This document shows, in pieces, positions 31,440-45,200 of a stretch of DNA of 64,000 nt. Positions within the stretch are counted from its first letter, which is position 1. Every line of letters starts with the position of its first letter. The DNA is taken from contig CM026423.1 of NCBI GenBank assembly GCA_014871385.1, forward strand, positions 23,359,067-23,423,066, given 5' to 3'. The position numbers and the translations under genes were made by a program. This DNA comes from Ceratodon purpureus (Eukaryota > Streptophyta > Bryopsida > Pseudoditrichales > Ditrichaceae). A model generated the notes under the pieces. That model was not told where the DNA came from. It made no database searches and saw only the letters and a program-made list of their open reading frames with translations.

Positions 31440-34400
31440 GAAAGAGTCAATTTATCCTTGAAGTAAACAGTGTCGAGAATGACACGGACACAAGGACTCC
31501 TCCGTATTGACATGAAAAGTCAATGTCATTTTTTGAGAACTTTGTCCAAAGTGACTCTTTTGCAAGTCATTTACCATGTCCTTAAATACCAAATTTCTAC
31601 TAGTGAAGGTGCAATGTAGAATAATGTTTTACTTTATGAAGATAAAGTCTGGTGCTTCCACTTTGAAGGTTGTCTTATTGTCCAAAAGAGTTGCCAATGG
31701 ATACTAATTTTGGGTATGTCCAATATATTATAGGTTTATAGGTTTGAATATGTGTTACAATTGCTATGAAATTAGATTACTTTTGTAATTAAATTCTTTT
31801 AATTTCTTACAATATAATTTTAAGCATTTAATGCATATTATAATTAAAAATGGTTCAATTGATTTTTGTAGTCATATCTCTTAAAGGGCCTTAACATCAA
31901 CTAAGATTTATATATATAGTATAGAATGCCAAAAAGACTTGTGTTCATTTTTCAAACTTTATATTTGGTGAGCCATTCAAGTAGAATAAACATTGACTGT
32001 TTGAGCTACACTTTTCACTAAATGCTTGTTATAAAATACCTATATTTACTCTCATTATAAAAGCATTTTCATCGCAAACTCGTCAAAAACTCTTATCATA
32101 GGGCCTTGGCAAGGTGCCGAGAATATGGAGGGGCATAATAACGTACTTGCGCCCCGATAGAAACCTGCCAATAGGCGCCCCAATAGAAACCTACCAATAG
32201 GTATTGGATATGAATTCCAATGCATGCGTGGTAGGTCATGCAACCCTATTTAGATTGTGTCGCGCTTTGGATCAAATAATTTGTTAATTTTGTGCTGGTA
32301 AGTGCCACTGACCATGTATAGCGTGAGGAAATTATCTCACGGTATATGGGAAAAATTTGGCGAGACTGGATGCTCTTTGGAGTGGCCCGCTAGGTTGATG
32401 TGACTCATGTGAGACATAGAGTTCATTGATGAGCTGTTTTGATGAAGGGCCTGGCAATGTCCGTTGACGGAGGTTGTTAGCATTGCCATTGGTCCTTGGG
32501 GACGCTGTAACTTCACTTTAGCTAAAGAATGGAAAATTTAAAAATAGAAGTTGGCTTGAATGGGATATAGGAGTAGGAAACAATATGTACCACATATGAT
32601 GGTGTTTATCAACTCTCTCATGCTGTAAAAATTTATGTTTCCCGTTGTTCACTTCCTGTTACACAGATCCCGGTCGACACGGTGTGCAACTTGATATAAG
32701 TTATTCAATTGACTGTTCAACGAGCTCACAACTCCATGCAGTGTGCACTGATGCAGTGTGGGCCTGGCACCATAGAAATCTCCATGCACTGGACCGCCTT
32801 CACGTGGGGATACCTTAGTCAAACCAATGCAGGGCAGGGCTCCCGCAATCAGCAAATCCCGCAAGATGTTTTCATCGAATCAACCGCACAGTTACATTTT
32901 AGAGATTTCACCGCTCGCACTGGTCAAATGATACACCCACTGTCCAATGTTTGTATATCCTTTTCCCGGAAAGTGTAGATAATAATTGTCGTTGTCGGAG
33001 ACTCATGCCCTTGCCGACTTCCAAAATCTCCAAATGCCCACTGACTGCCAACCTGTACACGCACTCAAGATTTTGAACATGAGACATGAACATGGGATTG
33101 ATGTGAGAAATCTCATACTCTAGTACTCGTACTAACTTATGTTCCTCAGAAATGAAGAATGTTGCTGGATTCAAATGCCACAATTGCATATAATGAAGAC
33201 TGTATCAGGTCCAATGCAGACTGTTGGTAGAGGTGAAGTCACGGTATTGGGTGCATTTGATGTGATGCACAATCTAGAAAAATCTCTGTTTTCATCTACC
33301 GGTAAGGTACGTGGAGAAAGGTGTAACTTTCGTCGAAGTAGATTTTGATCGAATAGCTACTACTAAGCTAGCGGGGACTCGGGAGCCGAGGATGTAGAGT
33401 TTACATAGTTCGTAATGGGACCTAAACTGAAGTAGTCGTAGCATCCGACTGCCAGGTGGAATGTAGGCAAGAGCTAGTTGTTGGATTTGGGGTGCAGTTA
33501 CGGGTTTTAGGTGCATAAGCGTTGTTTGGGTGTTTGCAATTAATTGTTGCTCAACTTGGTCGACTTCAGAAGCACGTCTCCATGGCCAGGATCTCGTCAA
33601 AGCAGCGCTTCGTGGCTTCACCCACCATGCTCGGCGACGAATTGGCTGCCTTCCTCTGAGGCTTTGCGGAATTAGGCTTTGCGACGTAGCGGTGGTCGCA
33701 ACGAGCTACGAATTGTCTTCATCGCTCAGGTACAGCGGAAGTTTGAAGCCTTTCTCTGTTGGCAATTTCACCGTCTCATGTTGTTGGCGACGCTCGTTGA
33801 AGATTTGTTGGAGGTCGAGATTTTGATTTCTTGCTTTGTTCGTGTTCCATTTTGACACGATTCTGTGAATCATCTGAGAGGTTTTGGTTTGTCTTCTCGT
33901 CTGGAGTTTTTCCGGCTTTTTTGTGAGCCTGGAGATAAGACGAGTTCTGGAGTTGCACAGGATTGTGATAAGTCTGCATGTGAAGTTCTGGAAAGGAGCT
34001 TGTTAATTGTGAAATTGGAGTGCTGGAAATGATGTGATCGATGAGACGCATGTAATGGCTTCGTGTTGCCGTTTGCTCTCCCCTTTAAAGTTTGAAGTTC
34101 TGGTGGTTGTTGCTTTATGCGAGTTAAGTTTAAGTAGACCAATCCTCTGATTGGTTGTGTGAAATTCTTTACAAAGAAAAGTGTTAGTTCGACATCTAGT
34201 AGCTAAGTATTGGAGTATTTGCAGGAAAGACGATCTGACAAACAGAAGGATGCGGTGATTATGCTTTAGAGAGACGTATGTGTGGTAGTATTTGTGGATT
34301 TAGGATGCCTTAAACTTAACAGCGACAAGATGTTTACGTGAGAATTTGCTTCAACAAGCCTTGCCTCTGCAGGTGGCGTGGTGAGGTCACGCCGCAGCTA

Positions 34401-34491
34401 TCTTGAGGTTCCAAACTCATGTTCTTGACAGAGTGAAATCCTAGCTTCGGGACGAATCCAGACATTGGGATTGATTTCCAGGGCAAGCAAG
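31440..34491. other. upstream region of callose synthase
   Basis: About 3 kb with no gene I can support. Short frames on both strands (for example 33292-33621 minus) lack family features. The last few hundred bases before 34492 probably hold promoter and 5' untranslated sequence. Confidence 0.4.
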
Positions 34492-37400
34492 ATGGCGGAT
34501 CCCGGGCCAGGGCTCGGTCCTGTCTACAATATTCTGCCAGTAGACTTTCCGCAGGTCGAACATGCCGGAATGTTGTTTCCAGAGGTGCTATGTTCTTTGC
34601 CCTAATTGAGAGCTTCTTTCATTGGCTGCAGTCTAAAATTGAACTTGAACCCTTTTCCATGTGCACTCTCTGTATAAACGTTCACATTTTATACCTTGTT
34701 CACTATTATATAGTAAGAAAATGTCACCTTATTGTCCTTGAAATTGGCTGGAAACTGATTACTATGGTCAAACATTTTCAATTTTTCCTGTACTCAGACA
34801 CAGAAAAGCGCTGATCAAGTTCGAGTTCTTGCAGTTTATTGAACTTGCTTATTCGAAGCATACAAACTAATTGGAGTTATCATTGCACTTCACCTGCAGT
34901 TCGCTGCAACTTTTAAAAAAGAATCTACTCCATATGGACTGTCCAAAGTGCTTTTCAATATAACCTCAGTAATGGACACCGTGATTCTGGGTGCAGTGCA
35001 TGTCATTAAAGGGATTAAACATCCTTTCTGTGAAACAAAGTAGATGCATAAGATTCAACTTTCTGAGATATTTAGGGTCACATATGTCGCTAATCAACTT
35101 TTGAACAATTCTATGGCTTTTAGGTTAAGGCAGCACTGGCTGCTTTGCGTAATATTCCACCGGGGTCTCGTGCATCAGATATGCTGGAATGGCTCGGTGG
35201 ATTCTTCGGTTTTCAGGTTGATCTCTTACTATCTGCAGAGCTAGATTTCCGTAGTCCTGAAATTTGTACCTGGTAAAAATTCACATGTGCTAGTCTGGGT
35301 TTTCACTTGGACTGGAGCATTTTTCCAACTCTTAAACTTGACTTCAACTCAGTGTGTATTATTACAAGACAAACACCAATCCTTTGTCTTGTTGATAAAA
35401 GGTCAAATTAGTTGTCTAGCTACATGTTCTAGTCAGATGTCGACTACACAACCCGACAATGACTTAATTGATTATATCCAACTTACTCTAGTGTCTTCTG
35501 TCACGTGAAACAGGCAGATAACGTAAGGAATCAACGCGAGCATCTTGTTCTTCTTCTTGCCAATGGATTGATGCACTTGTTTCCAGTAGAGACGTCTATC
35601 GACGAGAATTACACGGTATGACAATACTAGACGATTCCCATAATTTTGTGTCATTGCTTTTTTGGATCTGCTAGAACATTTCTCAGCATTTTCCATAGTG
35701 CTCTGGAGTCACTGTGTATTGCCAGTTATTGTGATTGATAATTTGCACTGCAATTTCGCACCTGGTTTCAGCAGAGCCAGTTCTGTTTTTGTTTTGTACC
35801 AGCCGGCTTCTCAAGTGGTTACATGACACAATTACTTCAGAGTTGCCAGTCATGCATAATGTGGTGTTTTCGTGGGTTCAATAGCTTGAATCCTAGTGTC
35901 TGTCTTTCACTTTTTTCCTGTCTGGTTATACATCAAAAGAATCCTCGGAACCGCTCGAGAACGCAATTAAATCTTGTTAAAATTTTCTAATCTGTTTGTG
36001 ATCTCAGAAGCTCTTTCGTAACTTGTCATAATAGCTGCACGTTCATGAAATTTCTGGCTGTACTGTATGTTGCAGCTGGAAGCCAATGTTGTCAGAATGA
36101 TTCGAAAGAAGGTGACAGGAAATTACGTCAAATGGTGCAGGTTCATCGGCCGCAAGAACAATATGAAGTAGCTTCTCAATCACTTCTTGTCATGGCTGTT
36201 AACTACCTGTCCAATGCGTTGCTAGCCATGGATTTTCTGTTTGCTGTTGACTGATAGACTCTATGAAATCTCTTTTATACCCGAGTGGCGTAGTGCACTC
36301 TCAATGGGTTCCCTGCACTTCGCCTTTCATTGATGAGTACGGGTTCCAGCTTGGGAGGATAGTTTTGTACATCTTACACCAGATTTTCTTTGGTTCGACC
36401 TGTTTCTGTACTGGAACTCTTCTATGGAAACGTGAAGAGGAAGTTTTCCTTTTCACATTTCACAGCTTAGCTCTGCATCTTTCACAGATAAAAATTTGCC
36501 AATTGCAGTACCAGCGTTGAAAGCTGACGCTTTTGGTTTCCCAGGCTCATGAAAAGAAGACGGGGACGACAGGAACAAGATGAGGATCAGGAAGAGGAAA
36601 TCGGGCGAGAGTTGATGTATATATGTCTATTTCTCTTGATTTGGGGAGAGGCTGCCAATTTAAGGTTTATGCCTGAGTGTCTATGTTTCATATATCATAA
36701 TGTAAAACTTCTTCACCTGCCCTGTAACGACTCTGTAAAGGTTCAATTATTAATACTCTCAGAATCTTCTGTTACATTTAAGATTTGTAGCATTTTAGCG
36801 ATGTTCCACATCGTTCTTTGGCTACTAGTACATCCTGAGGTGGTGACAGAGAGCAATCAGTCAACTGACTCAATTTGGACATAAGCGATTTTTTATACTT
36901 ACATTGTTATCACTTTCAGTAGACTATTTTAGACAGATACTGAATGGCCAATTATTTTTTGGGTTGACTTAGACTCTTGAACTCGATTAGCGTAACTGTA
37001 TCTAAAAGAATGCACTGAATAGCATAATTATCTTTCTAAGTAGTTTACTTCTCTAACGCGTACTTTAATCCTGCAGTTGCTGATATCACCTTGAATTGAA
37101 ATCACATGATTCGCCTTGCAGATGCTTGTCGAACTGAATGAAGTGCTATATAACTCCGACTATGATGCTGAGGCGCTTGTAGAACCTAGTTCTGCAGGAT
37201 CAAACGGTTTTCTTAACCACATTATCGTTCCCATCTACGAAGTTGTCAAAGCGGTAAGGCATCTATTCTTCTGTACCTAGATACGCATGCATGCTTATTC
37301 GATATGTTATCGTTCATACACCTTTCTACATAAACCTGGTAGTTTGTCTTAATCTGCCTAGGACTCTTATTTGATATCTATCATACTGCACAGCAAGAGA

Positions 37401-39214
37401 ATTAAATAATGTTTTTTGTAACCGTCGCTTCACCAATTTTCACGTCATGTTGAGAATACATTACAAGATCTCATTGAGTCTTTGCTTTTGATGGTCAGTC
37501 ACTTATGACAAGAAAGAAAGTTGCGATGTCATTGATGCTCGACGACACGTGGACAAGTTAGGTCACATAATATTAGTGCTTTCGTAAACATAATTAGAAT
37601 TTGAGAAAATGATGAATGAGAATTTCTTTGGTTTGTTGTTGACGGCATTCCTGAACCTTACCTGAACCCAAACCTGTACAGGAGGCAGATTCGAATTCTG
37701 GAGGATCAGCTCCTCACTCATCATGGAGGAATTATGACGATATGAATGAATACTTTTGGTAACTTGAACTGTCGACCAACTGGGTTGCATTGACATAATT
37801 CGATAATTGTGTAGTACATGCGGACTTCTAGCTGATTGATTGGTAACAATAACTTCAACTGTGAGCTTCACTAAGACCTACAGGAGACATTGATTTAGTA
37901 TGTGGAACCTTTGATACGTAACCAAAGGTTCTTTTGCTTACAAAATAGTTTGCAGGAGCTCCCGTTGTTTCGATCAACTGCAATGGCCAATCCGACGAGA
38001 TTGCAGCTACCTTAAAGAGCCTAAAAAAGTGAGAGGATATCTCGTAAGTCTCGGACTGCCTGTGATCTTCAACTTGTTTGTGTCGGTCGCATCTTGTCTG
38101 CAAGTTATATTTATTACAATGATTTTTGTTCATTATAGGCAAATTTATTTGCCATTCGCCTAAGGTTATACTTAACTGATGTGTATTCCGACTAACTACG
38201 GTACATTCTGATCGTTTATCTTGTAATATTTGAGCAGCTATTGCGCTATGTGATGTTCTCTTTGGTGGATTCAATGTTTGACCTGTAGTAATACGCAGAA
38301 GTTGGTATTCAAAGCAATTTTTGAAATTTGACGGTTTAACTATTCGGCACAAGAGGACATATTTTGAAAATAACTAAAGTGATTACGCATGCTATATTGG
38401 TTTTCTTATTTCCATAAGCTGTATGTTACGGCAATTCTTTACCAATCTTAATGAGAAAGTGTGGCCCTGATAGAATCGCGGAACGAAAGTTCAACATCAT
38501 AAGGTGGGAAAGACTGGCTTTGTCGAACAACGCTCATTCTGGTACATTTATCGTAATTTTGATCGCCTATGGGTGGCGCAGATTCTTTTTCTTCAGGTAG
38601 GTGGTGAGCACTGTAAGCTTGCTGTTTTTCGGTCATGTTAGTAATCATGATGTCACATTATTAGACTGGTTACTAGAGCTTCCTTACGATGTGCATTTTT
38701 ATTACATATGTTTACTGTGATCACTTCAAATTGTATAGTGAGGGCTTGTATTTGTATCTATAGACAAAAGTCTTGAGTTATCACTGTAGAGAACAACTTG
38801 TTTATGACATGAATATTTTTAGTGAAATTTAAGAGAGGAAATGGAGCAGTTTCTTTTCCACTATTTTGAATTCAAGGAATAAAGAGAGGCAGTCAGAGGC
38901 AGATGAAAGTCATACACTCAAAATCTTGACCATGTTCTCTGTCAGGCGTCTGTTATAACTTTGTGGCACAATGGCGGACTTCCTTGGATTGAGCTGCAAA
39001 AGCCCGATCCTCTAGCACGTTTTCTGAGTATATTCATCACTTGGTCACTTTTGCGAGTTTTACAAAGTACGGTGTCTATGTTTCCTCGCTTAATCTTGTA
39101 GATTAAAAAATGGTCCCAGTTGTTCAGTATTTTCATCCTAGCTGCGTAATATTCGTCGTTATTATGACTTTCCAGCGAGTATTTTGGTTAAACTGCAGTA
39201 CAGACTCATCTAGT

Positions 39215-39250
<36 letters not shown>

Positions 39251-42200
39251 ACACAAACAAGTAACTTTATTACTCGTTGCAAACGAAAGGTACAATGCCA
39301 AGCGGACTCATCTAGTGTTTTGTGGGCAACAAATTAATGAACATTTAACTTACAGGTTTGCTTGACATTGGGAGCCAATACAGCCTTGTCTCAAGAGAAA
39401 CATTACTTACTGGAGTGCGTATGGTTTTGAAGCTACTGGTAGCCACTACGTGGGGGATTCTTTTCATCATTTACTACAGGTGTGAAGCAGTCCATTTTTA
39501 GTTTGTTTCTCGAAAAATCAATAGTAGTGGTCTTCCTTTTTTCACAGCTCTACTGTCAAGTATGATTTTGATGTTGTCACTAAGCATAATCTACAAACAT
39601 ATTTTACTGCTCTGAATGTCCAAACAATACTAGGTTCTGTTCATAACATTATGTCTTGGTGTCTTGACAAGGGACCATATGAACTGCATTTATGTATAAT
39701 TTGCATCATAGATACCATTGTTGGCGTGAACAGGAGGATGTGGTGGCAACGAAATGTTGATGGCTATTGGACAGTCTATGCCAACAATAGGTTGCATGAG
39801 TACTTGTACATATGTGCAGTCTTCATTGTACCAGAAGTTCTTGCTCTCGTACTCTTCGTTTTGCCGTGGGTACGGAATTTTGTCGAGAATTCAAGCTGGA
39901 GGATTCTTCATGTTCTAACGTGGTGGTTTCAGGTGTGTACACAACTTATTCCAATAATATTATAAGATTCGCAAAATAATTCACAAGTTTTGTTTTAAAG
40001 TGGTTGTAAGAACATCCAGTTTGGCATGGATCTGTCTTTGTTTTTTCTTTTTTTCTTTTTTTCTTTTTTCTTGGATCTATCTTGTAGCTTAACATGTTAA
40101 AGTTGTAATTTCATTTTTTTTTTTACCTCCACATCTTAAAATAAACATTAGTCACACGAAGCGTATTTCATCGTTTCATCTTTATCAATGGGTGATGCGT
40201 CCCCGCGAAATTTCAGTGCTCGTTCTACTGGAAAACTTGTAGCAGATAAGAAAGTTTTAGTCTGCAAACCCTCGTTTCTCCTGTTATATGTGCAGAGTCG
40301 TCTGTTTGTTGCCCGAGGTTTGCGTGAAGGCGTGAGGGATGCTTTGAAGTGAGTATTTATACCATCTCTAATTTTATATACGCAATTAGCATCTACTCTG
40401 TATCTATGAAATTTCCTAAGCCTTGCATAATTCTTGATGGAGACAGTTGAGTTCTAAAACCAAACTTTTGATCTGTGCGTTCTCCAGCACAAACCCTACT
40501 CATCGATGGCTTGTTTTCCCTTACTAATAATATTTCTTTTTGTAATTGATGCTAGATACACTTTGTTTTGGCTCTCCGTACTAGCGTCTAAATGTGCGTT
40601 CAGCTACTGGCTTCAGGTATTCTTTCAGTGCCAATATCATCACGTTCTTTAGCTATTTGACCTTGATTTTAACATTTGGTTACAATGTTTCTTTGGGAAT
40701 TCCATCACGGTTAGGCTATGGCCAATGTGGAAGTAATCTTGTTCGTGTTACCTACCGAGGCGGCGGACAGATTAGACCTTTAATTGCACCAACTAAGCAA
40801 ATTCTTCGGGCCAACAATATCACGTACCGGTGGCATGAGTTTTTTCCCAATGGTATGTGTTGTATCTACTGGTATTTTCTTTGTATCGAAATATTAACCT
40901 TCCCGTACGAGTCCTTCTTAGGGGGTGCAATAGAGTGGTAGCACCTTACTTATATTTGAGCTTCATTGTGCTATTTTGAATGAAATTTGAAGTCATCTTT
41001 TCTAATTTTTTCCTTGAACAGCTAGCTGGAACTTCTCTAGCCAAATATTGTATTTTGCATAGTTGGTGCTTTCTTCGAATTGGTCGTTGTTTTGCAGGAT
41101 CTCGAGCAGCGATTGTTGCACTGTGGGCTCCTGTACTTATGGTGAGCTAATCGAACTCGAACTTTAGTATACGAATTTAAAGCTAATTTCTATTACCGTT
41201 TGAATGCTCTGGGTCGCACCATGCAACTACCTAAAGAAAGGAAGAAAAAGATGCCTGGGTAGCACTCCCAAAGATTAGGAAACGAAGGTCCGTTTAAGTT
41301 TATGGGACGAAAATGTTGGACTTTTTGGAAGCAAAATAACATGCTTTAATTATGTATTATTTTAAATTAAGTAATACAGGATATGTTCAGAATAATGTAA
41401 GATTCATATTAATAGTGTTCATAGAATATACTATGAATGTGTTTTCAAGTTATGGAATTGGCATCACCCCTCAAAACCACGGTCCCTCAAAAATAACCCC
41501 TTTTGCCAGTATGTTCAACCTGTCACAAATCAACAACTCTACAAATCTGAATTTTTTTTTTATAAAGAAAGATGAGTAAATTTGTGACATTTTTGTACTC
41601 ACTTGTACACAAATTATGATCACGTACGTCATTTGAGGAACTACTGCTTTGATCGTCCATCACTAAATCTGTATTTCGAATGAACTGGATTAGATTTACT
41701 TCATGGACTTGCAAATCTGGTATTGCATCTGGTCTTCTGGCGTTGGAGCTTTTGTGGGTCTTCTGCAGCATCTTGGAGAGGTTTGCTTTTACATTCTCAT
41801 TATCGTTGTGTTCTGCATTCAATCACAACTAGACATTTGAAATTTCTTCTTTGTTGAGAATCACTATTCCTTCCTTCGGAAATTTGACAATACAACCCAA
41901 GAGTAAATGTATGAATAAATTTTAATTTGATTAATCAGATTCGGAACATTCATCAACTGAGGTTGCGATTCAAGATTTTTCCGTATGCATTTGCTCTCAG
42001 TCTCCTGCCACCGATAATTGATGGACATATGACGTAAGGCTCTTGTTCATTGCAAACTTTTATGAACATCTCCAAATCTCCCTTTGTGAAGCGTTGGTTA
42101 ACACATGAAACTTGTTAAATACGTCTTAATTCTTCAATAATTTGCTGTGTCACACTCTTTCGGATCACTTTGATTGTTGAACATCTATGAAAAATACGAT

Positions 42201-45200
42201 GATGCTGAGACCGTGCTTGGAGCAGTTTGTGGGAAAATGCGAAGATCCGGATCAATCGGTTCAGGCTCAGATATGGATGGTCTGGGATACATAATAAGGT
42301 TAGGCATACTTTGATTCCAGCTTTTGTTTATCGCCATGATTGTCAGAAATTGAACGAACAGTCAATTAGTGATACTCCACGATTCGGCGATACAATACGC
42401 TACAAAGATTTTTAATTATTTTATATAGAGATTTAAAATGGGAAACTTGAAACAAAGACTTGTAAGTTTCTCTTTTCAGAATCTTTTTGCTGCACAACAG
42501 CAGGTTTTCTGTCCAAAATCGAACTGAACATTGTAGACAAGCTACCATCAATATTTGTTGATGGTTTTCCTTGTTGGCAGGTGAAATGGGATGACTGGAA
42601 TGCAGTACGATTTTCTCATGCATGGAACGTAATCGTGAAAAACTTTCGTGAGGAGGACCTCATAAGTGACAGGTTTTGTCTTCTACGTGCATTTTTATTT
42701 ATTTATTGATTTAATTTTGTCTAAGACGTATTTCAAACCGTCATTTGTTTCTGTGTTAGATGAACTATCTTCCTTTCTACGAACTAGTCTATGATGCTGT
42801 CACGACTGAAATCGCTGTTATATTACTTGATGTACTATGTTGGTTGCTATGCCACTCTCGATGAATGGTTAACTGCTGTAGGGCTGCGCGTTTAGAACTA
42901 CTGCAGTATATTTCTTGTGGTTGTTACTTCATATCTGGGGCCCAGCCCTCATTATCATATTATATTGTATCCATTCATAAGAACAACAAACTACTGGGTA
43001 TTTGATTTGTGTTTCTTGTCTTTTAAAGGAGCTTATGAACTCATATGATGATAGTTTCAAACTAGCGCTTTAAATTCCTTCGAGCACTTACTACTGTATG
43101 TCGACGCAGGGAAGTAGAGCTTTTGGAAGTTCCAGATGTTAAAGGTTCCTGGGGGGTTAGCGTTTTCCAATGGCCTTCAGCTTTGTTAAATAATCAGGTA
43201 TTCATTCTAGAAATGATCAGTATGGTTGTTAATCTCGTAGAATTTTCGCAGCCTCGATAGATGTCTAGATCGGTATTACCCTCAGCAAGATTTTAACGCT
43301 TTTTTAAAAATGAGGGGCAAGATTTTAATACCATCGCAAGGGTACCAAAGAACCACAGCCAAGTCATCGGAGAAGGGTTACTGCTTGGCACTTTCAGTGG
43401 GGATGAAGTAGGGTATAACTCAGGCTATCAGTGTCACTGCAAATACACAATTAGTTAATGATATGCTTGCTCGTTGGACCTATTACTTCTCTAATTGAAT
43501 TTGAGTAAACATCCAGCGTGAAAAAGTGGGAAACAACCTCTCACAATCTGGTGTGTCATTGCCTTCCTTGCAGATCCTACAACTTCTGATTAATGACGTT
43601 CAGTACTTCAAGGGGAATGACAAAATGTTATGGGGTATAATTAGCAAGAATGAATATCGAAGGTGCGCAGTCGTAGAGAGCTACGAAAGTGTTAAGCATA
43701 TACTACTTCGGAAGCTTCTCAAAAATGACTCAGTGGAGTTCAAGATAATCCAGAATTTTTTTGATGAGATAGATGCATCCATACGTAACGACAGGTTTAC
43801 ATCTTCTTTTCTTCTCCGGGAGCTCTTAAACGTCCATGCTCGGGTAGTACACCTGATCGAGGTGTTGTTAGATAAGCCAGCTGCAAGCCAAATTCAAGAG
43901 GTGAGACATCCAATTCGCTTCACTGGAATAGTCGTTGTATGTATGTCGTAGATGCGACGTATGTTTTTACGGTTCACTCTGACCTGTATGCATCTAGCCT
44001 TATGTGAGCACATGTTGTCTATAATGTTTCATCCTTCTTTTGTGCAATGACGGATCCTCCTAATGTAGAGTCCATATTCCATCATAATATCATCCAGTTT
44101 TAGAGTACGTATGTTTTGAAGTGTATTCGTTCCGCTCGAAGTTCTAACCCTTGTAATGTAGGTGGTGGATGCATTACAAAGCTTGTATGAGTGTTTGGTC
44201 GAGGACTTTCCAAGGGACTCTGGCATAAAGGAGAACATTAAAGGACATCTTGATGAAAGAAACAAGGAAACGGAGTTGTTTATGGACGCTGTGACACTTC
44301 CAAACAAAGGCGATAAACCGTTTTTCAAGCATCTTCTGAGACTCCACACAACATTGAGCACAAGGGACCCTCTTCTTAATGTGCCCAAGGGATTAGAGGC
44401 TCGACGGCGAATATCTTTCTTCGGCAATTCCCTCTTCATGACGATGCCGCGAGCACCACAGGTTCTTTTCAGTACCACTGGTTCACATTTTCTGGTGGTG
44501 TCACTTTGACTCTTTTTCGTCTTGCCTGTTCAGACAGAGTGTGTAAGGGAAATTAATAAGGTGATGATGAGATCACTTCTAAGTTCTTGTTCCTATTTTA
44601 CAACTATTTTCTCATTATATGTTATTTCACTTTCCAGAGCTAGACATCTGACGATGTGAAAAATACAGGCTTCGTTGCTTGATTTCTTGAGCAATCTAGG
44701 TTCTATGCATCTCCAGACACTGATCCTGTTTTTATCTATGAATGAGTGGAATCTTTCTCGAAGGGTTGGATTACATAAATTGTTATACTGAAGGCTCCTT
44801 TTTGTACCATTGTGCATGGTTGAAGTAGGTAGTTCAATCTAGTTGGTTAAATCCAACTTTCTTGCAGAAAATAGACGAACAAATTAGAACGAAATCCGCT
44901 TTATCAGTGCATATCAGACGGTGAATGAGCACTTGAATGCATAAACTTTGCATTGATGCTGGACAGTAGTGCATGGGTTAATCACTTTACAAAGGCGCAA
45001 TTTCTTCTTAAAACGCTCATGCTTTGAACATTTGATAACGTATGTGTAGGTGGATCGAATGCTGGCGTTTAGTGTTTTGACACCTTACTATTCCGAGGAA
45101 GTTATCTTCAGCACGAAGGCATTGAAAGAAGAGAACGAGGATGGAATAACTATATTATTTTATCTACAGAAGATTTTTCCAGGTACTCAACTGCTTCAAC

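Noticed and set aside
33292..34142. Minus-strand frames upstream of callose synthase as a divergent host gene
   Set aside because: Frames are short, with no domain, no consistent splice pattern and no conserved motif.
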